A stretch of DNA of 10,883 nucleotides, taken from contig CAZBEF010000018.1 in assembly GCA_964490875.1 (NCBI GenBank), positions 1 to 10,883 of the forward strand, read 5' to 3'. The position numbers and the translations under genes were made by a program. Positions 1-6,657 of the stretch are shown here, one piece after another. The stretch is from CAYYYG01 sp964490875 (lineage in GTDB: Bacteria > Patescibacteriota > Microgenomatia > UBA1406 > GWC2-37-13). The notes beneath the pieces are model-generated. The model did no database searches. It had not been told where the DNA came from and worked only from the letters and a program-made list of their open reading frames with translations. Position 1 is the stretch's first letter. Each line of letters starts with the position of its first letter.

Positions 1-6
1 TATAAT
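1..6 (+). promoter_or_regulatory. -10 hexamer for the GAF-ANTAR gene, leaderless geometry
   Basis: A perfect TATAAT starts the window and begins 12 bases before the ATG at 13. A start site about 7 bases past the hexamer would fall on the A of that ATG, giving a leaderless mRNA. There is no Shine-Dalgarno sequence between the two. The -35 region lies outside the window and cannot be judged. Confidence 0.6.
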
Positions 7-12
7 AGCTCC

Positions 13-702
13 ATGACAAAACCAGTGGCCTGGACTCAGGTAATCAATCTCCTTTCCGATCTGGTTGTATTCGACTCATACACCTTTCAGCAATTCTTAA
101 AAAAACTCATCAAACTCCTAACGCAACTCATTCCGGTAGATTCATGTTTGATATATTTCTATGACCGGCATGCAAAAGAATTAATTCTGGTCGGATCAAA
201 ACAGTCGCATAAAAAACTTTTGGGGAAAATAACGCTCAAAACAGGGGAGGGGATAACCGGTTGGGTGGCCGCTCATAAAAAAACAGTAATACTTTCGAAA
301 AATGCATATCGCGACGAACGGTTCAAATTCTTCAAAGAACTCCCCGAAGATTTGTATGAAGCATTTCTTTCGGTGCCGATTGTAGACAAAGAGGGTGTAG
401 TAGGGGTAATCAATTTCCAGAATAAAAAACCGTATAACTTTAACACCGAACAGATTCATACAGTTGAAGCCATTGTAAAAATTATTGCCTCGGCATTTGA
501 AAACGTGGCGCTGGAGCGGAAAGTTGTGCACCTGGAAACAAAACTGGAAGAACGGAAAATTATCGAAAAGGCGAAGGGGATTCTTATGAAGCAGAAAAAT
601 ATTTCCGAAAAAGATGCATATGATTTATTACAAAGTGAAGCGATGAAAAAACGGAAATCAATGAAAGATATTGCGGATGCGGTAATACTTGTGTATTCTT
701 AA
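13..702 (+). CDS. GAF domain plus ANTAR domain regulator
   Basis: The 229-residue protein has an N-terminal GAF-type sensor fold (about residues 25-165, with TGEGITGWVA at 77-86 and the strand pair AFLSVPIVDKEGVVGVINF at 117-135). A short charged helix leads to an ANTAR domain (about 172-226), shown by the signature AKGILMK near 187, A202 and the final KDIADAVI helix. ANTAR domains bind RNA and usually act as antiterminators, recognising paired hairpins in leader transcripts; GAF domains sense small molecules or mediate dimerisation. The protein is cytoplasmic, with no membrane segment or signal peptide. The ligand and RNA target cannot be told from the window, and no obvious target hairpin pair lies next to the gene. 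The gene probably gives a leaderless transcript from the TATAAT at 1-6. Its stop codon shares the four bases TTAA with the stop of the convergent gene. Confidence 0.88.
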   Translation: MTKPVAWTQVINLLSDLVVFDSYTFQQFLKKLIKLLTQLIPVDSCLIYFYDRHAKELILVGSKQSHKKLLGKITLKTGEGITGWVAAHKKTVILSKNAYRDERFKFFKELPEDLYEAFLSVPIVDKEGVVGVINFQNKKPYNFNTEQIHTVEAIVKIIASAFENVALERKVVHLETKLEERKIIEKAKGILMKQKNISEKDAYDLLQSEAMKKRKSMKDIADAVILVYS

Positions 703-716
703 CCAGTTGGAGAATA
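694..716. repeat. Inverted repeat over the convergent stop codons
   Basis: TATTCT at 694-699 and AGAATA at 711-716 are perfect inverted arms separated by 11 bases. They enclose the shared TTAA (699-702) that supplies both stop codons. The hairpin would form in either transcript. It has no clear T-run, so it is at best a weak bidirectional terminator. Confidence 0.4.
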
Positions 717-2144
717 TTGATAGACAGTAAAATGTTTGATTGGCAACTGGCTGTGCTCAAATATTTTTGATACCACATGTTGTTCTACCGGTCTTCCTGT
801 TTCGGAAGTGGTTACTGCCGGATATTTATACACCACACTCAAAATTTGCTCCTTTATTCTTGCATAATTTTTCTGTGCCCTATTGCCAATACTTTCTCTC
901 ATATCTTTTATATTTTGTACCCAACCTCCATCAGTTCTTTCTGAATTTTTTGATAAAATAATCGGACTTGTGAATTTTCTGTGCCGTTGCACTTTTGTAA
1001 GCGCCGAAGATAATTGTTCTCCAGTAACTTCACCTTTTCTGGTTAGATGATCAAGTACCACAGCTAATGCTTTCCGAATTCTCCGCTGAGTTGTCGGGGC
1101 ATGTTCTACAGGTATCGCCGACCTTAACTCTTGTTGTTTTTTCTTCTTTCTTTTCTCAAGTAATAGCGCCAGAGCTTCCTTGCTATCTATTCCGCCGGTA
1201 TGCGATACTTCAACATATGGCGGAGAAATCAACTGCCGAGTTTGAGGCTGATTGTGCGCTAATACTGCAGGTTTTGCATCAATAGGTATAGGCTTTACCT
1301 GAATTCTTTGCTGAAACTGCGGTTTTTGTTCTGCAGGTTTCTGCTGTTTGCGTTGTGTTAAAAGTGATTCGATTTTTCCGGACGAAAATGCACCCGTTGC
1401 AACAAGTGCTTTTCGAGTTTTATCTACCATTTCCTTCTGCTTCTCACGGATTTTTAGTCGTACTTCTGGCGGTAAAACAACTTTTGGTTGAGGTGCGGTT
1501 TCTAATTTCTTTTTGTGTAACCTGTCTCTAAAATCTGTGTGCAATGGTTTCTCTGATATACCGATAAACTTCAGTGGACGATGGTGTTCATTTTGCTTCG
1601 GAGAAATCGGTGTTATTTCTGCCGGCAACGGTGTGGCATTCGGCCGCTGAAAAATAACACGGGAACGGGAAAGATCTTGTTTGGAAACAGTTCCATCCGG
1701 TGAATATAGACGTGGTTTTAATTCCGGTATGGTTACTCGTATTGGATTAAACTTGTCGACAATAACACGACCGGTGCGAGGCTGCGGAACTCGATTCTTT
1801 TTCGATGAACCTGAAGGTATTCTAAATGGCTCAGGTTTCAGCTCAAATGGTGATGTGATACGAGGAACAGACGGCTTACTGCGGTCGAATACAACGCGAG
1901 GTTTGACTGGTGCTTCGGGATGCTTCATCCAGACAGGTTTTGATTTCATCACTTGTGACAGCCGCACTCTCGATTCTGCAACACCAGTAATTGGTTTTAA
2001 CGAAGATATATTACGAGTTATACCTGTCGGACTATGATTTATTGTTTTGACAAATGGGGAGCCTTCTATCCCTTTGCTGAATGAAGGTGCTGTAGAGATA
2101 GCTGCTGGGGTTGGTGCCGATGAGAATCGTGCTTCTGCTCTCAT
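699..2144 (-). CDS. Proline-rich, basic, repeat-containing protein of unknown function
   Basis: I do not recognise this 481-residue protein. Residues 1 to about 320 are rich in Pro, Lys, Arg, Ser and Gln and look disordered. Within them, about 81-195, are three degenerate units of 36-43 residues, each opening with R-V-[VI]-[FV]-[DQ] (KPRVVFD at 81, TGRVIVD at 124, SRVIFQ at 161). The first two also share ELKP (101 and 141). A second RK-rich stretch has KRKKKK at 331-336. The last 130 residues look folded and mostly helical (QRRIRKALAVVLDHLTRKG near 353, and NYARIKEQILSVVYKYP near 426). There is no signal peptide or membrane segment, so a cytoplasmic or nucleic-acid-associated role is plausible but unproven. 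The start at 2144 is well supported by AAGGAGG seven bases upstream and a sigma70-type promoter, so the gene is expressed separately from the pilus genes upstream on the same strand. Confidence 0.8.
   Translation of the reverse strand: MRAEARFSSAPTPAAISTAPSFSKGIEGSPFVKTINHSPTGITRNISSLKPITGVAESRVRLSQVMKSKPVWMKHPEAPVKPRVVFDRSKPSVPRITSPFELKPEPFRIPSGSSKKNRVPQPRTGRVIVDKFNPIRVTIPELKPRLYSPDGTVSKQDLSRSRVIFQRPNATPLPAEITPISPKQNEHHRPLKFIGISEKPLHTDFRDRLHKKKLETAPQPKVVLPPEVRLKIREKQKEMVDKTRKALVATGAFSSGKIESLLTQRKQQKPAEQKPQFQQRIQVKPIPIDAKPAVLAHNQPQTRQLISPPYVEVSHTGGIDSKEALALLLEKRKKKKQQELRSAIPVEHAPTTQRRIRKALAVVLDHLTRKGEVTGEQLSSALTKVQRHRKFTSPIILSKNSERTDGGWVQNIKDMRESIGNRAQKNYARIKEQILSVVYKYPAVTTSETGRPVEQHVVSKIFEHSQLPIKHFTVYQYSPTG
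1560..1904 (-). repeat. Three degenerate tandem repeats within the unknown protein
   Basis: The DNA encodes residues 81-195 of the 481-residue protein. Units start at residues 81, 124 and about 161. Each has an R-V-[VI]-[FV] strand-like opening and then a Pro-rich stretch; units one and two also share ELKP and an SP/SG turn. The similarity is at protein level only, so the duplication is old or held by selection. Confidence 0.5.
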
Positions 2145-2151
2145 GGTTATT

Positions 2152-2158
2152 CCTCCTT
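2152..2158 (-). promoter_or_regulatory. Strong Shine-Dalgarno site
   Basis: The minus strand reads AAGGAGG, seven bases before the ATG at 2144. It is the only strong Shine-Dalgarno match I find ahead of any gene in the window, and it fixes this start codon. Confidence 0.85.
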
Positions 2159-2169
2159 CAACTAATTGT

Positions 2170-2198
2170 ATGATACTATATGATAATTTAAATTACAA
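2170..2198 (-). promoter_or_regulatory. Sigma70-type promoter for the unknown protein
   Basis: On the minus strand a -35 TTGTAA (2198-2193) is followed after 17 bases by a -10 TATCAT (2175-2170). The expected start near 2163 leaves a leader of about 19 bases holding the AAGGAGG site. The promoter lies in the 78-bp gap after the pilC-like stop, so the unknown gene need not depend on read-through from the pilus operon. Confidence 0.55.
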
Positions 2199-2222
2199 GC
2201 AGAAATGATCTGGGGTATTGAA

Positions 2223-3275
2223 TTAATGTCTACCGACCTGGCCGATAAGACCGTAGATTGGTGCAATAATAGCAAGCATCATACCTCCAATTAAAACTCC
2301 TACAACAACAAGCATGACAGGTTCGAGAAGGGCAGTAAGCGTGCGCAGTGTACTTGAGACTTGATAATCTAAGTACTCCGAAATCTCAAGAAGAGATTTA
2401 TCGAGTGTTCCGGTTTTTTCTCCGGCTTCGATCATTTTTATCATAATTGTCGGCACTATTTTTTTATGTGCTTTCATTCCTTCCGAAAACCGCTTGCCGC
2501 TTAACACCATATCGCGTGAGTTCATGATCATGTCGGCGATATCACGCCTCAACACAACATCACGGCAGAGTTCGAGTGCGGTATTGATCGGTATTCCGGA
2601 GGAGAGGAGATGATAAAAGCTTCGCGAAAACCGGGTGAGATCGATTTCTTTTACCAATTCTGAAACAACAGGCAATGCAAATAATACATTGAAAATGATT
2701 CGTTTATTCGTTCTATACAGAAATACAAGGCCAACTATTGCTCCAATAATTCCGATAACAAAAGGAATAGTTTGTTTCAAAAGCAGATTAGATACAAATA
2801 TCATGATACGAGTGGGCAGCGGAAGGTCGACATTCAACCTTAAAAATACGGTAGAAATTTTTGGAACTACGACAACCAGAATCATCAGAAGAACACCCAC
2901 AAATACAACCATAATAAGAAGCGGATACATAACAGCCGACTTTATTTTATCGGAAAACTCCATTTCTTTCTGAATGTTATTGGTTATATCTTTTAATGTT
3001 TCATCAAGATTGCCTGCTTCTTCTGATGCCTTGAGAATATTAATAGTAACTTTGCTGAAAACATTGGGAAATTTAGAAAAAGCCTCCCAGACATGCTGCC
3101 CTTGCATTAAATCATCGCGGAGAACGGTAAGCACTTTTTTCTGATTACCTTTGGCATCTTCAAGAAGAGAATCAACTGCTTCAAGGATGGAGATACCGGC
3201 GGTCAGCATGGTTGCCAGACTGCCTATGAGCGCTTTTTTTTCACCAGCCGATAATGAAACATGTTTTGTATTCAT
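2223..3275 (-). CDS. pilC: Type IV pilus / type II secretion inner-membrane platform protein (PilC/GspF family)
   Basis: The 350-residue protein has the family's two T2SSF helical repeats (about 12-135 and 212-335) and three membrane segments (about 117-138, 169-187 and 316-342). The paired motifs LKASEEAGNLDETL (81-94) and MIEAGEKTGTLDKSL (281-295) are the typical duplicated signature. It sits in the cytoplasmic membrane, where it couples the assembly ATPase to the growing pilus or pseudopilus. At 350 residues it is somewhat short: the N-terminal cytoplasmic leader of longer PilC proteins (about 400 residues) is reduced. It begins three bases after the ATPase stop codon with no Shine-Dalgarno site, which suggests translational coupling. 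Pilus and secretion versions cannot be told apart without the pilin genes, which are not in the window. Confidence 0.93.
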   Translation of the reverse strand: MNTKHVSLSAGEKKALIGSLATMLTAGISILEAVDSLLEDAKGNQKKVLTVLRDDLMQGQHVWEAFSKFPNVFSKVTINILKASEEAGNLDETLKDITNNIQKEMEFSDKIKSAVMYPLLIMVVFVGVLLMILVVVVPKISTVFLRLNVDLPLPTRIMIFVSNLLLKQTIPFVIGIIGAIVGLVFLYRTNKRIIFNVLFALPVVSELVKEIDLTRFSRSFYHLLSSGIPINTALELCRDVVLRRDIADMIMNSRDMVLSGKRFSEGMKAHKKIVPTIMIKMIEAGEKTGTLDKSLLEISEYLDYQVSSTLRTLTALLEPVMLVVVGVLIGGMMLAIIAPIYGLIGQVGRH

Positions 3276-3278
3276 ATC

Positions 3279-4967
3279 TTAATTCGACTCAATCTTCGTA
3301 ACTCGCAATACTTCTTCTATTGTTGTGAGGCCGTTGGACGCTTTCATTAACCCATCATCCAGCATGGTTGTCATGCCTTCTTCAATAGCTTGTTTTAAGA
3401 TCATATCGGAGTCGGCTTTGGTGGTGATAAGCTTTTTTATTTCCTTGGTAACTTCCAAAACTTCAAAAAGCCCCACCCGGCCGCTGTAGCCGGTGCCGTG
3501 ACATAGATTGCAGCCGGCGCCTTTGTATAATCGAATTTCCTTTTTGGCACCAAAATGTTTTTTAATAACATCAGGCGGGAGTTGTTTCATAAGATCTTCT
3601 TCGGAAGTTGTGTACGAAGATTTGCACATATCACAGATTTTGCGGATAAGACGCTGGCCGATAATGACATTCACCGTTGACGCCACAAGAAACGGCTCGA
3701 TCTTCATATCTATGAGACGGGGAAGAGTAGTGGCAGCATCGTTGGTATGTAAAGTTGATAAGACAAGATGCCCGGTTAACGCTGCATTTACACCAATCCC
3801 GGCGGTTTCACTGTCCCGCATTTCTCCAACGAACACAACGTTTGGGTCCTGCCGCAATATACTTCGTAAACCGTTTGCGAAAGTGAGATTTGTTTTTGGA
3901 TTTACCTGAATCTGGTTCACCCCTTTGATTCGATATTCAACCGGATCTTCGATGGTGGTAATATTTTTTTCGCGGACATTGAGAATCTTTAAAATGGCAT
4001 AGATGGAAGTTGATTTTCCTGATCCTGTGGGCCCGGTAGATAGTACCATTCCGAATGATTTGGTGAATGCATTAGTAACTTTTTTTAAATCATTCTCGTT
4101 CATTCCAAGATTAATTAATGAAAACTGGCGGGCATGAGTTGAAAGAAGACGCATAACTATTTTCTCGCCTTCGACAATTGGCAGAATCGAGACGCGGATA
4201 TCCACATATTCTGTTTCGGCAACATTTACCCGCATCTTACCGTCCTGGGCTGCTAAATGTTCATCGGTCCGGAGGCGGGACATAACTTTAATACGAGTTA
4301 CCACACGGTCATGCAGTTTTTTGGGAAGAAATAACACATCATGCAAAACACCATCGATGCGGAAACGGACAAGAGAATTTTTTTCCTGCGGTTCGATATG
4401 CACGTCTGAAGTTTTATCTTCGTAGGCATATGCGATCAGAAGATCTACCATCTGGGCGATCGGCGTGTCTTCTTCTTCGTTGTTCGTTGATTTCTCCAGT
4501 ACATCCTGCAGTATCTGGTCGAAAGTTTTCTGCAGATCTTTTCGATAAATGTATAATGTGTTGATGATATCGCGCTCCGTTGCAAAATTTACGATAATAT
4601 TCAGCCCGGTTTTCTTCTTGATCATCTCGACAATTTCTTTGTTTGAAGGGTCGGCCATTGCCAATTTAATCCCAGTTTGATCGCGGGCGAATGCGATAAC
4701 CTTCTGCTTTCGGGCTATCCGCTCCGGAACAATATGAAACATATCGCGGGAGATTGAGATTTTAGAAAGAACTATAAAGGGAATCTTCAGATGATCGGCG
4801 ATAAGAAGTCCCAGATTTTCGTCGGAGATGATATTGCGCTCATTTAATGCTTCACTGATCGACATGTCGGCGTTTTTGGCATATGTTGCAATATCGGCGA
4901 ACTCTTTTTCCGTTAAAAGGTGAGTCTTCAGAACCAAATTTTTTAGATCTTCATCAGAAATGGTCAT
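3279..4967 (-). CDS. pilB: Type IV pilus / type II secretion assembly ATPase (PilB/GspE family)
   Basis: This is a full-length, 562-residue secretion ATPase. The N-terminal GspE-N-like domain covers about 1-150. The ATPase core carries Walker A GPTGSGKS (312-319), the Asp box TTIEDPVEY (337-345), Walker B NVVFVGEMRD (376-385) and the His box TGHLVLSTLHTND (398-410). A zinc-binding tetracysteine is formed by C445, C448, C486 and C489, as is usual for PilB/GspE extension ATPases and not for PilT. It forms a cytoplasmic hexamer that powers pilus or pseudopilus assembly through the PilC-like protein encoded just downstream. All key residues are intact. No Shine-Dalgarno site precedes the ATG. A 75-bp gap with a direct repeat separates it from the response regulator upstream. 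Confidence 0.95.
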   Translation of the reverse strand: MTISDEDLKNLVLKTHLLTEKEFADIATYAKNADMSISEALNERNIISDENLGLLIADHLKIPFIVLSKISISRDMFHIVPERIARKQKVIAFARDQTGIKLAMADPSNKEIVEMIKKKTGLNIIVNFATERDIINTLYIYRKDLQKTFDQILQDVLEKSTNNEEEDTPIAQMVDLLIAYAYEDKTSDVHIEPQEKNSLVRFRIDGVLHDVLFLPKKLHDRVVTRIKVMSRLRTDEHLAAQDGKMRVNVAETEYVDIRVSILPIVEGEKIVMRLLSTHARQFSLINLGMNENDLKKVTNAFTKSFGMVLSTGPTGSGKSTSIYAILKILNVREKNITTIEDPVEYRIKGVNQIQVNPKTNLTFANGLRSILRQDPNVVFVGEMRDSETAGIGVNAALTGHLVLSTLHTNDAATTLPRLIDMKIEPFLVASTVNVIIGQRLIRKICDMCKSSYTTSEEDLMKQLPPDVIKKHFGAKKEIRLYKGAGCNLCHGTGYSGRVGLFEVLEVTKEIKKLITTKADSDMILKQAIEEGMTTMLDDGLMKASNGLTTIEEVLRVTKIESN

Positions 4968-4996
4968 AGGTCATGATTCGGGCATATAGCCATAGA

Positions 4997-5026
4997 ATTA
5001 AGAATAAAGAATGGGAGATTAAGAAT
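4997..5026. repeat. Direct 9-mer repeat with 21-bp spacing
   Basis: ATTAAGAAT occurs at 4997-5005 and again at 5018-5026, exactly 21 bp apart, about two turns of B-DNA. Both lie in the 4968-5042 gap between the response regulator and the ATPase gene. Same-face spacing would suit a regulator binding upstream of the pilus genes. The AT-rich motif could also be chance or sequence drift. Confidence 0.4.
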
Positions 5027-5042
5027 CAAGGTGTGATGCGAG

Positions 5043-5408
5043 TTATTTCTGTGACAAGGCTTTGATTTTTGTCTTCAGATTTTCAAAATCGAAAAAACTT
5101 TTGTTGATATAATCGCGTGCGCCTAATTTTTTGGCTTTTTCTACATCAGATTCCTGCCCCAACGTAGAGAAAACGATAACCGGAACTTTTTTCATGGTTG
5201 CACTTTGGGAAAGAGCCTGCAGAACTTCGAATCCGTCTTTTTTTGGCATGATAATATCCAAAAGAATCAAATCAGGTTTTAGTTTTGTCGCTTTATCCAG
5301 ACCTTCCTCGCCGTCGGAAGCAACTTCTACTTCCATTCCATCTTCTTTTAATTTTGCCGCGTAGAATTCACGAAAAAAAGTATCATCTTCAACTAATAGT
5401 ATTTTCAT
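5043..5408 (-). CDS. Single-domain response regulator (CheY-like receiver)
   Basis: The 121-residue protein is one receiver domain with no output domain. It has the acidic pair D8-D9, the phospho-acceptor D51 in LILLDIIMP, S81 at the switch position, and K103 exactly 52 residues after D51, as in CheY. The usual Lys-Pro is Lys-Ser here (KS at 103-104), a small departure near the switch loop. It should accept phosphate from an Hpt or histidine kinase and act by protein contact in the cytoplasm. It lies between an Hpt gene 34 bp upstream and the pilus ATPase 75 bp downstream, which suggests control of pilus activity, comparable to PilG/PilH-type receivers. That role is inferred from position. 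No kinase gene is in the window. Confidence 0.92.
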   Translation of the reverse strand: MKILLVEDDTFFREFYAAKLKEDGMEVEVASDGEEGLDKATKLKPDLILLDIIMPKKDGFEVLQALSQSATMKKVPVIVFSTLGQESDVEKAKKLGARDYINKSFFDFENLKTKIKALSQK

Positions 5409-5442
5409 TGGTATAGTTTCACAAATAATAAAAACGAAGACA

Positions 5443-5832
5443 TTACCCCGTGGTTGTAAACTGTTTCATGACTTCAATATTCTGCGTTAGATCTAACTCT
5501 TTATTTTCCTTTTCAATTGAATCGACAGAGGCTGCAATCTGTGCAACTGCTTCTTTACACTTTTTAAGCATATCGGTATTCAACTGTTTTGTTCCATCAT
5601 GAATTGTCCGGAATAATGCCTCAATGGTACCGCTTAATGCGCCGGTTTTGACATATGTCATAATCTGACTTTGACTTTTTAAAGAATGGGCACTTATGTA
5701 CACGGTTTCGACAGCTTCTTTTTTTGTTGTATCTGTTTCCAGTGCCGTTAAAGATGTTTGTAAATCTGCGATATATTTCCTGGCTGTCTGCAAATACAAA
5801 TTTTTATAATCAGATAAGTTTACATCTGTCAT
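5443..5832 (-). CDS. Stand-alone histidine phosphotransfer (Hpt) protein
   Basis: This 129-residue all-helical protein carries an Hpt signature: SAHSLKSQSQ at 47-56, with H49 as the likely phospho-histidine, followed by an E71 helix much like the P1 domain of CheA kinases. It has no catalytic kinase domain, so it would relay phosphate between a kinase elsewhere and a receiver. The next gene on the same strand, 34 bp away, encodes a lone receiver, its natural partner. The start at 5832 is supported by a promoter-like TTGCAT-17-TACTAT that places the expected transcription start on the ATG. The family match rests on a short motif and helical pattern, so it is less certain than the receiver call. 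Confidence 0.78.
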   Translation of the reverse strand: MTDVNLSDYKNLYLQTARKYIADLQTSLTALETDTTKKEAVETVYISAHSLKSQSQIMTYVKTGALSGTIEALFRTIHDGTKQLNTDMLKKCKEAVAQIAASVDSIEKENKELDLTQNIEVMKQFTTTG

Positions 5833-5838
5833 GCTTAG

Positions 5839-5867
5839 ATAGTACTAAAAGATGCTAGGATATGCAA
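5839..5867 (-). promoter_or_regulatory. Promoter for the Hpt-receiver(-pilus) block, leaderless geometry
   Basis: On the minus strand a -35-like TTGCAT (5867-5862) lies 17 bases before a -10-like TACTAT (5844-5839). The hexamer begins 12 bases before the ATG at 5832, the same offset as the TATAAT boxes at 1 and 5893. Each hexamer is only a partial match to consensus; the shared geometry is the main support. Confidence 0.5.
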
Positions 5868-5869
5868 GC

Positions 5870-5898
5870 TTAAAAGAATAATTGTGTGGGTGTATAAT
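5870..5898 (+). promoter_or_regulatory. Promoter for the TPR-acylphosphatase-Nudix block, leaderless geometry
   Basis: TTAAAA (5870-5875) is followed after 17 bases by a perfect TATAAT (5893-5898). The hexamer starts 12 bases before the ATG at 5905, so the predicted start site is the A of that ATG. This makes the in-frame GTG at 5884, which lies upstream of the -10 box, an unlikely start. Confidence 0.6.
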
Positions 5899-5904
5899 AA
5901 GCAT

Positions 5905-6336
5905 ATGAGTCCGGCATCACAATATGTATTTAAAAAACTTCTCAAGATAGGTTTATATGGTGTGCTTTTTATACTGCTGGTATTAAATATTGCCGCCTCA
6001 CAATTTCTGCCGACATCTTATTTCTCGTTTGTTGAAGGGGATCGTGCTTCGGCGGTAGAACTTTTAAAGGCTGTAAAATTTCTCCCCGAATTTACCATTC
6101 TTGCCGATAGGCAACGGGAGATTTATGGAGAAAATATAGACAGTGAATTATTTACTACAGAGAAAAATAGGGCGATAAAAATTATGCATCTTGAACAACT
6201 GCTTGCTGAATATCCGAAATCACGGGATATTTTGTATGGATTATCTGTTTTGTATGCCGATGAAGGAAATACCGAAAAAGCACAGATGTATATGAAAAAA
6301 GCTCAAGCCATTGATCCGATGGCAGGTAAGTTGTAA
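5905..6336 (+). CDS. Membrane-anchored TPR-like protein
   Basis: The 143-residue protein (from the ATG at 5905) has one hydrophobic segment at about 14-33, preceded by basic residues (KKLLK), so it is probably anchored with the rest outside. The C-terminal part forms at least one tetratricopeptide-like helix pair: RDILYGLSVLYADEGNTEKA then QMYMKKAQAIDP, with typical Y-G-x-L and Ala/Pro positions. TPRs bind other proteins, and nothing here identifies the partner. An upstream GTG at 5884 would add seven residues, but the -10 box argues against it. The gene heads a plus-strand group with acylphosphatase (15-base gap) and Nudix hydrolase; a shared function is not evident. Confidence 0.75.
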   Translation: MSPASQYVFKKLLKIGLYGVLFILLVLNIAASQFLPTSYFSFVEGDRASAVELLKAVKFLPEFTILADRQREIYGENIDSELFTTEKNRAIKIMHLEQLLAEYPKSRDILYGLSVLYADEGNTEKAQMYMKKAQAIDPMAGKL

Positions 6337-6351
6337 TACATTATTTTTTAT

Positions 6352-6657
6352 ATGATGACACAAGCGCATGTATATATAAAAGGTGAAGTAATAGGTGTCG
6401 GGTTTCGGGCATGGACCAAGATCCAGGCAAAAATTGCCGGGGTGAAAGGCTGGATCCGCAACACCCATGATAAAGAAGATATCTTTGGCGCCGGCGGCGG
6501 AGTGGAAGCAGTTTTTCAGGGCGAGCAAGAGAACGTTGATAAGATGATTGAAATTTTAAAAAAAGGATCGTCTATTTCGCATGTAGAAGAGGTCGAGGTG
6601 ATGTGGCAGGAACCAAAAGAATTGTTTGAAATATTCGAAATCCGCCCAAGTGTATGA
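6352..6657 (+). CDS. acyP: Acylphosphatase
   Basis: The 101-residue protein matches the acylphosphatase fold, which hydrolyses carboxyl-phosphate bonds such as acetyl phosphate or 1,3-bisphosphoglycerate. The signature loop GEVIGVGFR (11-19) supplies the phosphate-binding R19, and GWIRN (33-37) supplies the catalytic N37. Both match the positions expected for the bacterial enzyme. An unusual feature is a loop about ten residues longer than normal between N37 and the VEAVFQGE strand (DKEDIFGAGGG), making the protein slightly larger than the usual 90-95 residues. Two adjacent in-frame ATGs (6352, 6355) could each start translation, and no Shine-Dalgarno site decides between them. Its TGA overlaps the next gene's ATG. 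Confidence 0.92.
   Translation: MMTQAHVYIKGEVIGVGFRAWTKIQAKIAGVKGWIRNTHDKEDIFGAGGGVEAVFQGEQENVDKMIEILKKGSSISHVEEVEVMWQEPKELFEIFEIRPSV

Noticed and set aside
1681..2037. 118-codon plus-strand open frame inside the unknown protein gene
   Set aside because: The minus frame has a strong Shine-Dalgarno site and promoter plus protein-level repeats; the plus frame has none of these.
3508..3909. 133-codon plus-strand open frame inside the ATPase gene
   Set aside because: The minus-strand frame encodes a complete PilB-like ATPase with all motifs; the plus frame shows no known domain and is a shadow.
5884..5904. GTG start for the TPR-like protein
   Set aside because: It lies upstream of the perfect TATAAT at 5893 and would not be in the predicted transcript. 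The ATG at 5905 has the same -10 spacing as other genes.
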